In this document: one piece after another, positions 27,529 to 39,655 of the stretch
How the letters are laid out: the number at the start of each line of letters is the position of its first letter
Numbering within the stretch: position 1 is the stretch's first letter
Assembly (NCBI RefSeq): GCF_947498635.1
Contig: NZ_CANMKV010000018.1
Span: 1-64,000, forward strand
DNA: 64,000 bases
DNA from: an uncultured Microbulbifer sp.
Lineage (GTDB): Bacteria > Pseudomonadota > Gammaproteobacteria > Pseudomonadales > Cellvibrionaceae
Direction: 5' to 3'
The notes under the pieces: generated by a model
Told to the model about the DNA's origin: nothing
The model's input: the letters and a program-made list of their open reading frames with translations, nothing else
Databases searched by the model: none
Translations under genes and position numbers: made by a program

Positions 27529-28137
27529 TTACCTGGCTGCAGCGACGGTTTCGCGGAAAAAGCCGGAGGTCAGTACCGGCCACTGCTCGGCCCAGTACTC
27601 GGTGGGTTTGCGTTTAAAACCGCTGCGCACATATTGCACGATGCGACCCTCAGCGCTGGCCAGCAACAGGTTGGCGGCACCACCCAGGGGCAGTGTCGGG
27701 CGCAGGTGCTCGCGCAGTTCCGCCTCGCGCAGAATCTGGCGAATCTGGGTTTCCAGACGATCGAATAGTTGCAGGATACGCCCGTGCAGGCGCTCGGTCT
27801 CGCCGGTTAACGCATCGCCCGTCAGCAGGCGAGTAATGCCCGGATTGCGCTCACAGAATGCCAAGAGAAGGTGCAGGATTTTCTGGCAACGCTCCAGCGC
27901 CGAGGGCTCCTCCTGTAGGATCAGTGCGATACGGCTGAAAATGGTCTCCTCGATAAATTCTATTAGACCTTCAAACATTTTTGATTTACTGGGGAAGTGG
28001 CGGTATAGCGCCGCTTCAGAAAAGCCAACTTCCTTGGCTAGGGCTGCAGTTGTAATACGTGCGCCGGGACTGGCCTCCAGCATATGTGCCAGAGCTTCCA
28101 GTATTTGTTGACGCCGATTGATTTTTTCGCTGCTCAT
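27529..28137 (-). CDS. slmA: Nucleoid occlusion factor SlmA
   Basis: TetR-fold DNA-binding protein that blocks FtsZ assembly over the chromosome. The N-terminal helix-turn-helix block with [25 protein letters not shown] is the SlmA signature, followed by [16 protein letters not shown]. The 202-residue length is typical. It lies just downstream of argB on the same strand in the coaBC-algC-argB-slmA order. Confidence 0.95.
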   Translation of the reverse strand: MSSEKINRRQQILEALAHMLEASPGARITTAALAKEVGFSEAALYRHFPSKSKMFEGLIEFIEETIFSRIALILQEEPSALERCQKILHLLLAFCERNPGITRLLTGDALTGETERLHGRILQLFDRLETQIRQILREAELREHLRPTLPLGGAANLLLASAEGRIVQYVRSGFKRKPTEYWAEQWPVLTSGFFRETVAAAR

Positions 28138-28265
28138 TGACTGCCTTTAGTCCACTTGGGGGGGCGGACGGTGGTTTTTGCTCTTGTCGCCTTAATATTA
28201 CGGCGGCGGAATCCTACCCATTCGTACGTCTGTCTTCAATTGCCAAGCGCAAATACGCGGCGGCT

Positions 28266-31710
<3,445 letters not shown>

Positions 31711-31734
31711 GGATTTTCCTGTCGATAACTCTTT

Positions 31735-32946
31735 TTACGGCTGCGCTTTTGCGGCAATTATCTCAATTAATTGCCGAGCCAGGTCGGCCTTTAGGGCCTG
31801 GGGCAAGTGTGTACTGCTATGGCGATCGATCACAGTGACCGCATTGCGATCACTGTTAAAGCCGCTGTTAGTGCTGCTCACATCATTGGCGATAATCATA
31901 TCGAGGTTTTTGCGCTGTAGTTTGTCCTGCGCATAGTGTTCAACCTGTTGGGTCTCCGCGGCAAAGCCGACAGTGAAGGGGCGCCGCTGGCTGCGCGCGG
32001 CGATACCGGCGACGATATCCGGGTTTTTTACCAGGGCGATGGCGCTCTCGTCGCAGCCTTCGCGCTTTTTGATTTTCTGTTCTGCCATAGTGGCGGGGCG
32101 AAAGTCGGCGACGGCGGCGGCACCGATAAAAATATCGCAGAGATCGGCCGCGCGCTCGGCGGCTGCGCGCATATCCCGCGCATCGACTACGTCGACCCGC
32201 TTCACCTGCGCGGGGGTAGCGAGATTTACGGGCCCTGCAATGAGGGTCACTTGAGCGCCGGCTCTCTGGGCAGCCTCGGCCAGGGCGAAGCCCATTTTAC
32301 CGGAGCTGTGGTTACTCAGATAGCGCACAGGGTCGAGGGCTTCGCGGGTCGGACCGGCAGTGATTACCACGCTTTTACCGCGCAGGCAGTCGCTGCTGCC
32401 GCTGAGCAGGGATTCGGCCTGTTGAGCCAGGTCGGCGGGCTCGAGCATGCGCCCAGGGCCAACATCGCCGCAGGCCTGGCTGCCGGCTGCGGGTCCCCAC
32501 AGTTGCACCCCGCGCTCGCGCAGGGTCTGCGCATTGACGGCGGTGGCCGGGTGGCGCCACATGGCCTGGTTCATGGCTGGGGCCAGAGCTACGGGCGCCT
32601 CGCTGGCGAGGCACAGGGTCGTGAGCAGGTCGTCGGCCATACCGCAGGCCAGTTTTGCCATGACCTGGGCGCTGGCGGGGGCGATCAAGATCAGCTCGGC
32701 CCATTTGGCCAGCTCGATATGTCCCATGGCGGCCTCCGCTGCCGGGTCGAGGAGGTCGGTGTGTACCGGGTTGCCGGACAGGGCCTGGAAGGTTAGCGGC
32801 TGCACAAACTCACGTGCGCCGGCGCTCATCACCACCCTCACCTGGGCGCCGCGATCTTTCAGGCGGCGAACCAGGTCGGCGCTCTTGTAGGCGGCAATAC
32901 CGCCACTGATACCCAAAAGTAGGCGTTTATCGGCCAGCGAGGACAT
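31735..32946 (-). CDS. coaBC: Bifunctional phosphopantothenoylcysteine decarboxylase/phosphopantothenate-cysteine ligase
   Basis: Two consecutive steps of coenzyme A synthesis. The N-terminal flavin-dependent CoaC half has LLGISGGIAAYKSADLVRRL, the HIELAKWAELILIAPASA block, and PAMNQAMWRHPAT. The CoaB ligase half starts near residue 195 with VVITAGPTREALDPVRYLSNHSSGKMG. Full length at 403 residues. It is divergent from radC, as in most gammaproteobacteria, and lies 24 bases upstream of algC on the same strand. Confidence 0.96.
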   Translation of the reverse strand: MSSLADKRLLLGISGGIAAYKSADLVRRLKDRGAQVRVVMSAGAREFVQPLTFQALSGNPVHTDLLDPAAEAAMGHIELAKWAELILIAPASAQVMAKLACGMADDLLTTLCLASEAPVALAPAMNQAMWRHPATAVNAQTLRERGVQLWGPAAGSQACGDVGPGRMLEPADLAQQAESLLSGSSDCLRGKSVVITAGPTREALDPVRYLSNHSSGKMGFALAEAAQRAGAQVTLIAGPVNLATPAQVKRVDVVDARDMRAAAERAADLCDIFIGAAAVADFRPATMAEQKIKKREGCDESAIALVKNPDIVAGIAARSQRRPFTVGFAAETQQVEHYAQDKLQRKNLDMIIANDVSSTNSGFNSDRNAVTVIDRHSSTHLPQALKADLARQLIEIIAAKAQP

Positions 32947-33098
32947 AGATACAGTTTCCGATTGTATGCGAGCGGGTTAGATTAGCATTTATGCGTCTGC
33001 ACTTCCTAAGGCGGAGAATAGACGCGAAAAACGTGGTTGGGGTGTTGGGGGGAGAGTGTTCACAGAAAAAGGGTGTCAGGGAAGACGGAGATAGGCCT

Positions 33099-33773
33099 AT
33101 GAAGATCAAGGATTGGCCGGCGGCAGAAAGGCCCAGGGAGAAACTGCTGGCGAAGGGCGCCGGAGCGCTGTCGGATGCGGAATTACTGGCCATATTTCTG
33201 CGTGTGGGTCTACCGGGAGTTTCCGCGGTAGACCTGGCGCGCGGCCTATTGAGCGAGTTTGGTGGCTTGCGCGCACTGCTGGAAGTGAATAGAGAGCAGT
33301 TTTGCCGCGCACGCGGGCTGGGAGACGCCAAATTTGTGCAACTGCAGGCGGCGCTGGAGATGGCGCGGCGTCACCTCGCCGAGGTCGTGCAGCAGGGCAG
33401 CGCGCTATGCAGCCCCGCAGCGGTACGCGACTATCTGGCCATGCAGTTGCGCCACCGGCGCCGGGAGGTTTTTTGCTGCCTGTATCTCGATACCCAACAC
33501 CGCGTTATTACCTTCGAGGAATTATTCGAGGGCACGCTCAATGCAGCCAGTGTCTACCCCCGTGAGGTGGTGCAGGCCGCCCTTTACCGGGGTGCGGCGG
33601 CGGTGATTTTGGCGCACAACCACCCCTCGGGGGTCAGCGAGCCCAGCCAGGCAGATATTTGGATTACCGAGCGTTTGGTCCAGGCCCTGGAGCTGGTGGA
33701 TGTCAAAGTGTTGGATCACCTGATCGTGGGCGAGGGCAGGGCCCTCTCCTTTGCCGAGCAGGGACTGCTGTAG
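33099..33773 (+). CDS. radC: RadC/JAB-domain family protein
   Basis: A 224-residue protein of the RadC family. The N-terminal helix-hairpin-helix part has [23 protein letters not shown], and the C-terminal JAMM metalloprotease-like domain has [14 protein letters not shown]. The function is unsettled; the historical DNA-repair label is disputed. The start at 33099 gives the family's length; the longer in-frame extension runs into the coaBC promoter region. It precedes rpmB and rpmG in the conserved order. Confidence 0.94.
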   Translation: MKIKDWPAAERPREKLLAKGAGALSDAELLAIFLRVGLPGVSAVDLARGLLSEFGGLRALLEVNREQFCRARGLGDAKFVQLQAALEMARRHLAEVVQQGSALCSPAAVRDYLAMQLRHRRREVFCCLYLDTQHRVITFEELFEGTLNAASVYPREVVQAALYRGAAAVILAHNHPSGVSEPSQADIWITERLVQALELVDVKVLDHLIVGEGRALSFAEQGLL

Positions 33774-33809
33774 TCTGGTCGCGATTGATACAGAAGTGCT
33801 GTACAAAAC

Positions 33810-33838
33810 TTGCTCCCTAGGGGCTCTTTTGGTATAAA
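33810..33838 (+). promoter_or_regulatory. Sigma-70 promoter for rpmB-rpmG
   Basis: TTGCTC at 33810-33815 and TATAAA at 33833-33838 are separated by exactly 17 bases. The predicted transcript starts about 145 bases before the rpmB ATG, leaving a long leader. Confidence 0.7.
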
Positions 33839-33976
33839 ACGCCGCTCTTTGCGGCCGGGCCAGATTCTGCACAGGTTCCGCCGCCATCCAGGAACCGGAT
33901 TAGAATCCCGATTTTTAAGTTCCCGCACTACCTTTCCCTCTTCAGGATTGGAGCCAAGCGGGCACAAGCGTTTTGA

Positions 33977-34225
<249 letters not shown>

Positions 34226-34261
34226 CTGGCTGTATCCAGCTAACTGATTGGAGATTGAGCA

Positions 34262-34417
34262 ATGCGTGAGAAGATTCGTCTGAATTCCAGCGCCGGTACT
34301 GGCCACTTCTACACCACTACCAAGAACAAGCGCAACATGCCTGAGAAGATGGAGATTAAAAAGTACGATCCCGTTGTTCGCAAGCACGTTATGTACAAGG
34401 AAGGCAAAATCAAGTAA
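34262..34417 (+). CDS. rpmG: 50S ribosomal protein L33
   Basis: Large-subunit protein of 51 residues, starting [19 protein letters not shown] and containing [16 protein letters not shown]. It contains no cysteine, so it is the zinc-independent form. A GGAGA ribosome site precedes the ATG, and a strong terminator follows the stop. Confidence 0.97.
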   Translation: MREKIRLNSSAGTGHFYTTTKNKRNMPEKMEIKKYDPVVRKHVMYKEGKIK

Positions 34418-34438
34418 TTGCCCTTCGCGTACTCGTAG

Positions 34439-34467
34439 AAAAAGCCCGGTATACGCCGGGCTTTTTT
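34439..34467 (+). terminator. Intrinsic terminator after rpmG
   Basis: AAAAAGCCCGG, a short loop, CCGGGC and a run of six T. It lies 22 bases after the rpmG stop and ends the ribosomal protein operon. Confidence 0.9.
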
Positions 34468-34507
34468 GTTTCCGATTGCCGGGGCACCCCGCGCCGTAAG
34501 ATAAAAG

Positions 34508-35323
34508 ATGCCTGAACTTCCCGAAGTAGAAACTACATGTCGCGGCCTTGCACCTCACCTGGAGGGACACAAGGTGCGATCTGTACAGGTGCGCCAGCCG
34601 CGCCTGCGCTGGCCGGTGGACCCGGACTTCGCCAAGCACATAAAGAACGCGCGTATTCTCAAGCTGGAGCGTCGCGCCAAGTATCTGTTGGTTCACACCG
34701 ATAGGGGTTGCGCTATCTGGCATTTGGGTATGTCCGGGAGCCTGCGCCTGATCCAAAGCGAGGAGCGGGCCGAGAAGCACGACCATATCGACTGGCGCCT
34801 CGACAGTGGTCTGGTCCTGCGTTATAGAGACCCGCGCCGTTTTGGTGCGCTGCTATGGACTGCGGGAGACCCGCTGAGCCACGATCTGCTCAGCCATTTG
34901 GGCCCCGAGCCTCTGTCGGAGGCGTTTACTGGCGACCACCTGTTCTCATCTTCCCGCAGGCGCAAGCAGTCGGTGAAAACCTTCATCATGGATGGTCGTA
35001 TTGTGGTGGGAGTGGGAAACATTTATGCCAGTGAATCTCTGTTCCTGGCGGGTATCCGTCCCGATCGCGAGGCCGGATCCATATCCCGGGCCCGCTATCT
35101 GCGCCTGGCTGAGGTAATCCAACAGGTATTGAGGCGCGCTATTGCCCAGGGCGGCACCACCCTGAGGGACTTTATCGGTGGCGATGGCCAGCCGGGTTAT
35201 TTTGCCCAGGAACTCAATGTCTACGGCCGCGCGGGACTGCCCTGCCCCACTTGTGGGCGCCCGGTGCGCGATATCACTCTGGGGCAGCGCAATACCTTCT
35301 TCTGCGTCCACTGCCAGCGCTGA
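34508..35323 (+). CDS. mutM: Formamidopyrimidine-DNA glycosylase
   Basis: Removes oxidised purines such as 8-oxoguanine. Catalytic Pro2-Glu3 are in the N-terminal [13 protein letters not shown], the helix-two-turn-helix contains [14 protein letters not shown], and the C-terminal zinc finger has four cysteines (CPTCGRPV and FFCVHC). It is 271 residues long. It follows the rpmG terminator and so has its own promoter or depends on readthrough. Confidence 0.97.
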   Translation: MPELPEVETTCRGLAPHLEGHKVRSVQVRQPRLRWPVDPDFAKHIKNARILKLERRAKYLLVHTDRGCAIWHLGMSGSLRLIQSEERAEKHDHIDWRLDSGLVLRYRDPRRFGALLWTAGDPLSHDLLSHLGPEPLSEAFTGDHLFSSSRRRKQSVKTFIMDGRIVVGVGNIYASESLFLAGIRPDREAGSISRARYLRLAEVIQQVLRRAIAQGGTTLRDFIGGDGQPGYFAQELNVYGRAGLPCPTCGRPVRDITLGQRNTFFCVHCQR

Positions 35324-35385
35324 ATTGGGGCGGTGATGGGGAGTTACTACTAGTATCAAAGTATTGCTGTCTGTGGAGATGGCCT

Positions 35386-35544
35386 GTGGTATTGGTACTG
35401 CCTTTTCTCACCGTTCTGATTGCCGCCTGGTATATATGGAAGCGCCGCCAGCGCACCGCCACCGTGTGGTGGCTGCTAACCATGGTGATCTACATCATCT
35501 GGTTCATTTATCAGTCGACCAATACGCTGAATCTCTCCTTCTAG
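35386..35544 (+). CDS. Possible small two-helix membrane protein
   Basis: A 52-residue frame starting at a GTG seven bases after GGAG. It encodes two hydrophobic helices, LVLPFLTVLIAAWYIW and VWWLLTMVIYIIWFIY, separated by a basic turn KRRQR, and ends NTLNLSF. It fills the gap between mutM and the DsbB-like gene and could be co-transcribed with the latter. I recognise no family. Confidence 0.5.
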   Translation: MVLVLPFLTVLIAAWYIWKRRQRTATVWWLLTMVIYIIWFIYQSTNTLNLSF

Positions 35545-35557
35545 TCAGAGTGTCGCT

Positions 35558-36103
35558 ATGGTGTATATGGTTCGAAGACTCGATGCCCTAGCCCTCCTCG
35601 TGCTTACGGCGGTCCTCTGGGGCGCGTTTCTTATTGAACTGTATCAGCATCAACTGCCCTGCCCTTTGTGCCTGTTACAGCGCGTCGCTTTTACGATGGC
35701 GGGTTTGGGCCTGCTGATGAATCTGCGTTTCGGCGTGCGCCCTGCCCACTATGGGGTTGTGATTCTGTCGAGTATTGCCGGCTTGGTCGCTGCTGGGCGC
35801 CAGGTGCTGTTACATATCGTGCCCGGTGATCCCGGTTTTGGAGAGCCCTTTCTCGGCCGGCACCTCTATACCTGGGCGGCCCTGGCATTCTTTGGCTTAC
35901 TCGCTTACTGCGGAGTCGCGTTAATGCTGGGCTTTTTGCGGCGCAATCTCTCCCCGCGCCGATTTACCTTCCCTGAGAAATTTATTGCCATAGCGTTTCT
36001 TACTATCGCTATGGCGAATTTGGTTAGTACTCTGCTTGAGTGTGGTCTCGGCCCCTGTGTCAGCGGCTCATTCGGCTATCACTGGCTCTGGCCCATAGGG
36101 TGA
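35558..36103 (+). CDS. DsbB-like disulfide oxidoreductase, atypical second cysteine pair
   Basis: A 181-residue membrane protein with DsbB topology (four main membrane helices). The first periplasmic redox pair is present as CPLC (Cys35, Cys38) followed by LLQRV. The second pair, normally in the loop before the third or fourth helix, is absent there (VPGDPGFGEPFLGRHLYTW has none); instead Cys162 and Cys167 (ECGLGPC) lie after the last helix. Similar proteins are annotated as DsbB in some Legionella-type genomes. Another, canonical DsbB lies at 57377-57871. The partner protein is unknown. Confidence 0.75.
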   Translation: MVYMVRRLDALALLVLTAVLWGAFLIELYQHQLPCPLCLLQRVAFTMAGLGLLMNLRFGVRPAHYGVVILSSIAGLVAAGRQVLLHIVPGDPGFGEPFLGRHLYTWAALAFFGLLAYCGVALMLGFLRRNLSPRRFTFPEKFIAIAFLTIAMANLVSTLLECGLGPCVSGSFGYHWLWPIG

Positions 36104-36169
36104 GCGGCCGGTGAAGCGGTTATCTCATTGTGCGAGTGGACATGCCTGAGTTTTTGTTTGGGAAGGGAT

Positions 36170-37804
36170 ATGCGCCTGCTGTGTTTTTTATCGATATTTT
36201 TACTGTTGTCTTGCGACCCCCGGGAAAAGCGCGCGGCTCTCGACAGTACTCTCACACAGCCCGCGCAGCTTATTTTGCGCAATGCCACAATTTATACCGT
36301 GGACAGGGCCCGATCCCTGGCATCGGCTATAGCGATCAGAGATGGACGTATTGCCTTTGTCGGCAGTGAGAAAGGTGTAGAAGCATACATCGGGCCAAAA
36401 ACAAACATTAAGGACCTGGATGGCAAGCTGGTATTGCCGGGTTTTTTCCAGCGGGTAAAAGTCCGTGGTAGTGCCGGGAAAATTAATTTGTTTTCAGGCA
36501 AATCTATAGAGGACTATTGCCTGTCGGTATCGCGCTATATTCGGGAAAATCCCCAACAGCAGGTAATTGTTGGGGAGGGCTGGAATATGCAAGCCTTTTC
36601 CGGCGAGCCTCCACACAAGGGAATCCTCGATCAAATCAATGATCTTATCCCTATTATTTTATTTTCCTCAGATGGCAATAATATCTGGACAAATTCGGAG
36701 GGATTGGCCGCTGCTGGAATCGACAGTGATACTGAGAATCCGCGTGGTGGAGTTATAGAAAAAAATGAACACGGTCTCGCCACTGGTTGGTTGCACGGAC
36801 GCGGTGCTAAGGACCTATTGCAGAGATTAATACCAGAAAATTCAAGTAGTAACTATCGTGATGATCTGTTGCGTATACAGCGTTTGGCAACTAGGAATGG
36901 GATTACCACGCTTTATGAAGCAGCTTTGCACTCTGTGGATGAGATTTCGTGGAAAAATTATAAGGATCAATTATCAACAATCGGTGCGATGGATATACGC
37001 CTGCGCACTTCTTGGCCGGTTTCCGCGGATTTTACCGATAAAGAATTCTTACTACTTCAGCAGAGAATCGGACAAATACGCAGTGATGACTTCAGTGTTG
37101 ATTCAGTCAGTTTTATCGGTTGGGCTGCGGAAATTGCTGAGACGCAGAATGTGAAGGATCGAGCTGCATCACAGGATTACTCGCAGGGGGTGGTGGCTGA
37201 TTTGGCGCGTCGAGCCAATCACTTTAATCTGCCACTACAGATAGTGGTTTCAGGGAAAGAGTTTACGGCAAGCGCTTTGGAAGCATTGGAATCACTCAAG
37301 CCGTTAGGTAGCGATTCCATTCTGCGTAATGTCATTATCAATGCTTCTTTTGATCGTGTTGATTTACAGAGATTAGCACAGGCGAATACTGTCCTATTTA
37401 TTCAGCCGGAAACCATGTTTGCACACAACATGGCGCTGTTCAGAGTGTCGCAGGAAGATGAATTGAAAGTCCAAAAAAAATATTTCCCATTGGGTTTTTC
37501 TCTGTTGTCTGCAGATTTATCCGCGAACCATGCAATGGTGAATCCTCTTGAGGTTATTAAACAGGGATTGGTTTATAAAATTCCTGTCTCTGAAATGATC
37601 GCGGCATTTACTATTAATGCCGCCTATGCTGGCGGCCTGGAAAAAGAAACGGGAAGTTTGGAGGCTGGCAAATGGGCTGATTTTATCGTTTTGGATCGGA
37701 ATATGTTTGGGCTGGAGGAAAGTGAGCAGAGAGGTTTGAAAGTACTTGAAACTTTTTACAAGGGACAATTAGTTTTCGATATAAATAATGAATATGAAAA
37801 TTAA
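36170..37804 (+). CDS. Amidohydrolase family 3 (YtcJ-like) lipoprotein lacking metal ligands
   Basis: A 544-residue lipoprotein (lipobox LLSC, Cys15) with Asp right after the cysteine, which in E. coli retains lipoproteins in the inner membrane. The fold follows YtcJ-type amidohydrolases: N-terminal LILRNATIYTVDRARSLASAIAIRDGRIAFVG blocks, NIWTNSEGL, and C-terminal GSLEAGKWADFIVLDRN. But the HxH motif after PGF reads QRVKV (94-98), and the other expected histidines and the aspartate are also replaced, for example near VVSGKE (359-364), VIINAS (388-393) and LSADLS (446-451). It is probably not a metal-dependent hydrolase. The ATG at 36170 starts the signal peptide. It is more AT-rich than its neighbours. 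Confidence 0.8.
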   Translation: MRLLCFLSIFLLLSCDPREKRAALDSTLTQPAQLILRNATIYTVDRARSLASAIAIRDGRIAFVGSEKGVEAYIGPKTNIKDLDGKLVLPGFFQRVKVRGSAGKINLFSGKSIEDYCLSVSRYIRENPQQQVIVGEGWNMQAFSGEPPHKGILDQINDLIPIILFSSDGNNIWTNSEGLAAAGIDSDTENPRGGVIEKNEHGLATGWLHGRGAKDLLQRLIPENSSSNYRDDLLRIQRLATRNGITTLYEAALHSVDEISWKNYKDQLSTIGAMDIRLRTSWPVSADFTDKEFLLLQQRIGQIRSDDFSVDSVSFIGWAAEIAETQNVKDRAASQDYSQGVVADLARRANHFNLPLQIVVSGKEFTASALEALESLKPLGSDSILRNVIINASFDRVDLQRLAQANTVLFIQPETMFAHNMALFRVSQEDELKVQKKYFPLGFSLLSADLSANHAMVNPLEVIKQGLVYKIPVSEMIAAFTINAAYAGGLEKETGSLEAGKWADFIVLDRNMFGLEESEQRGLKVLETFYKGQLVFDINNEYEN

Positions 37805-37857
37805 TTTTCGCATGAAATAAAAATGCTAAAGATATTCATGCCGAAGAGCCATTTTTG

Positions 37858-39510
37858 TTAACAATAAGGGGGATATTCAGCCTTGTAGCTGTGCTCCTGA
37901 ATAAACTTCAGCATATCTTGCGGTGGCTCCATGTCACTGATCCCAAGTTCAAAAATTTTACGGCCTACTCTTGCGGCGGTATTGAACGAAATCTGTAATA
38001 TTTGTGACTGTGGTGGGAATAGGCAGCCTTTCTGCAAAAGCGCCTGGTCCACTTGCTCGGCCACGCCGCGGGCTGCCTCAATAAACAGCGCATCCGGTAC
38101 CCGGTTTGCTCGAGTGACATAAATGGCCATCGCCACAGCTGGGAAAATATAGAAATTATTGGCTTGGCCCGGCAAATAGGTTTTGCCATTCAGAGAGACT
38201 TCGGGGAATTGCACTCCGGCCGCATAAATAGCCCGTCCCTGGCTCCAGCTATAGGCCTGCTCGGCAGTGCACTCGGCATGCTCAGTGGGATTGGAGAGTG
38301 CGAAGATGATTGGCCGCGGGTTGAGTGCGGCCATGGTTTCCACCACCTCCTGGGTAAATAATTGGCCGGCAGTGCTGACGCCAATCAACGTGGTGGGCTT
38401 GTGAATTTTTATAGCCTCGACCAATTGCATGGTGGGTGCTTGGTCGCAGGCGTAGGGCTTCTGAAAATCGAAAAGATCCTTGCGGCTTTTTACCAGGAGT
38501 CCTTTTTCATCGAACATAATGATATGGTTCTGCGCGTCTTCCCTGCTGAGCCCTTCATTAATCAGTTCGCTGACAAATAAATCGGCAAGCCCTATACCGG
38601 CGGAGCCCGCTCCGGCGAAGAAGATTTTTTCACCCTTTAACGTGCCCTGTTTGATTTTCAGGGCGTTAATCATACCGGCCAGGGCTATGCCCGCGGTGCC
38701 CTGAATATCATCGTTATAGCAGCAAATTCTGTCACGATAGCGCTGCAGCAGGTGGACGGCATCACTACCGGTCCAGTCCTCAAAGTGCAGACAGCAGTGC
38801 GGGTAGCGCTGCTGTACCGTTTCCACAAACTCATCCACAAAGCGATATAGCGTCTCCGTATCCGGGCGTTTGCGGCGCAGGCCCACATAAAGGGGGTCTG
38901 CCAGTACTTGTTCATTATTGCTACCGGCATCCAAAAATAGCGGCAGTAAATGCTCTGGGGGCATACCGCCTGCGGCGGTATAAAGTTGCAACTTACCGAT
39001 CGGTATTCCCATGCCGTTTGCGCCGATGTCTCCGAGCCCCAGAATTCGTCCACCATTGGTGACACAAATAAAACGTATATCCCGGTCCGGCCAGTGGGAC
39101 AGGTACTTGGCGACACTGTCCTTTTGTGCAATCGACAGGTAGACACCCCTGACCCTGCGAATGATATGGCTGAATTTGGTGCAGGCTTCGCCGATGGTGG
39201 GGTCGTAAATAATGGGCAGGAAGCGCACCGGATCGGACATGACCACCCGGTAAAAGAGGGTTTCATTGGTGTCCAGCAGGCCCGTCAGGTAGACAAAACG
39301 ATCGATATTCGAGTGCTTGTGATCCAGTTGCATCAATACCCGTTGCACCTGGACTTCGATGGTTTCCACGGCGTCGGGGATTAAGCCACGCAAACCAAAC
39401 CTGTCGCGCTCGGCTGTGCTAAAGGCGGTGCCTTTGTTGAGGGTGGGGTTGTGCAGGAGTTCGATGCCTGTGGCATGCACTTTGCGTTGATCCAAGAGAG
39501 TCCCCTCCAA
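37858..39510 (-). CDS. maeA: NAD-dependent malic enzyme (SfcA/MaeA type)
   Basis: Oxidative decarboxylation of malate to pyruvate with NAD. The long (550-residue) form shows YDPTIGEACTKFSH, the malate/NAD region VTNGGRILGLGDIGANGMGIPIGKL (split by residue count), HFEDW and CCYNDDIQGTAG metal-binding blocks, and the dinucleotide motif GAGSAGIGLAD. It is of the eukaryote-like family, unrelated in length to the short malic enzyme at 60746-61999. It converges with the amidohydrolase-like gene. Confidence 0.95.
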   Translation of the reverse strand: MEGTLLDQRKVHATGIELLHNPTLNKGTAFSTAERDRFGLRGLIPDAVETIEVQVQRVLMQLDHKHSNIDRFVYLTGLLDTNETLFYRVVMSDPVRFLPIIYDPTIGEACTKFSHIIRRVRGVYLSIAQKDSVAKYLSHWPDRDIRFICVTNGGRILGLGDIGANGMGIPIGKLQLYTAAGGMPPEHLLPLFLDAGSNNEQVLADPLYVGLRRKRPDTETLYRFVDEFVETVQQRYPHCCLHFEDWTGSDAVHLLQRYRDRICCYNDDIQGTAGIALAGMINALKIKQGTLKGEKIFFAGAGSAGIGLADLFVSELINEGLSREDAQNHIIMFDEKGLLVKSRKDLFDFQKPYACDQAPTMQLVEAIKIHKPTTLIGVSTAGQLFTQEVVETMAALNPRPIIFALSNPTEHAECTAEQAYSWSQGRAIYAAGVQFPEVSLNGKTYLPGQANNFYIFPAVAMAIYVTRANRVPDALFIEAARGVAEQVDQALLQKGCLFPPQSQILQISFNTAARVGRKIFELGISDMEPPQDMLKFIQEHSYKAEYPPYC

Positions 39511-39621
39511 TTACACCGTGGGTTTGCGCTAGCTAGGGGGAAGTATAGGCGGCTGCCACGATGCCTATGTGCTCACCTGCGGGGGTAGCATATGAGGGGA
39601 TTGCATTTGGAGAGGAGGCTT

Positions 39622-39648
39622 GCAGGGGGCGAAGGATACGCCCCCTGC
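39622..39648 (-). terminator. Hairpin downstream of ggt
   Basis: GCAGGGGGCG and CGCCCCCTGC form a perfect 10-base stem around a 7-base loop immediately after the ggt stop. There is no T-run, so termination would be weak or the hairpin may protect the mRNA end. Confidence 0.45.
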
Positions 39649-39655
39649 GTGAAAG

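Noticed and set aside
31936..32796. 286-codon open frame opposite coaBC
   Set aside because: Gly/Ala/His-rich translation typical of an antisense frame; coaBC on the other strand is certain.
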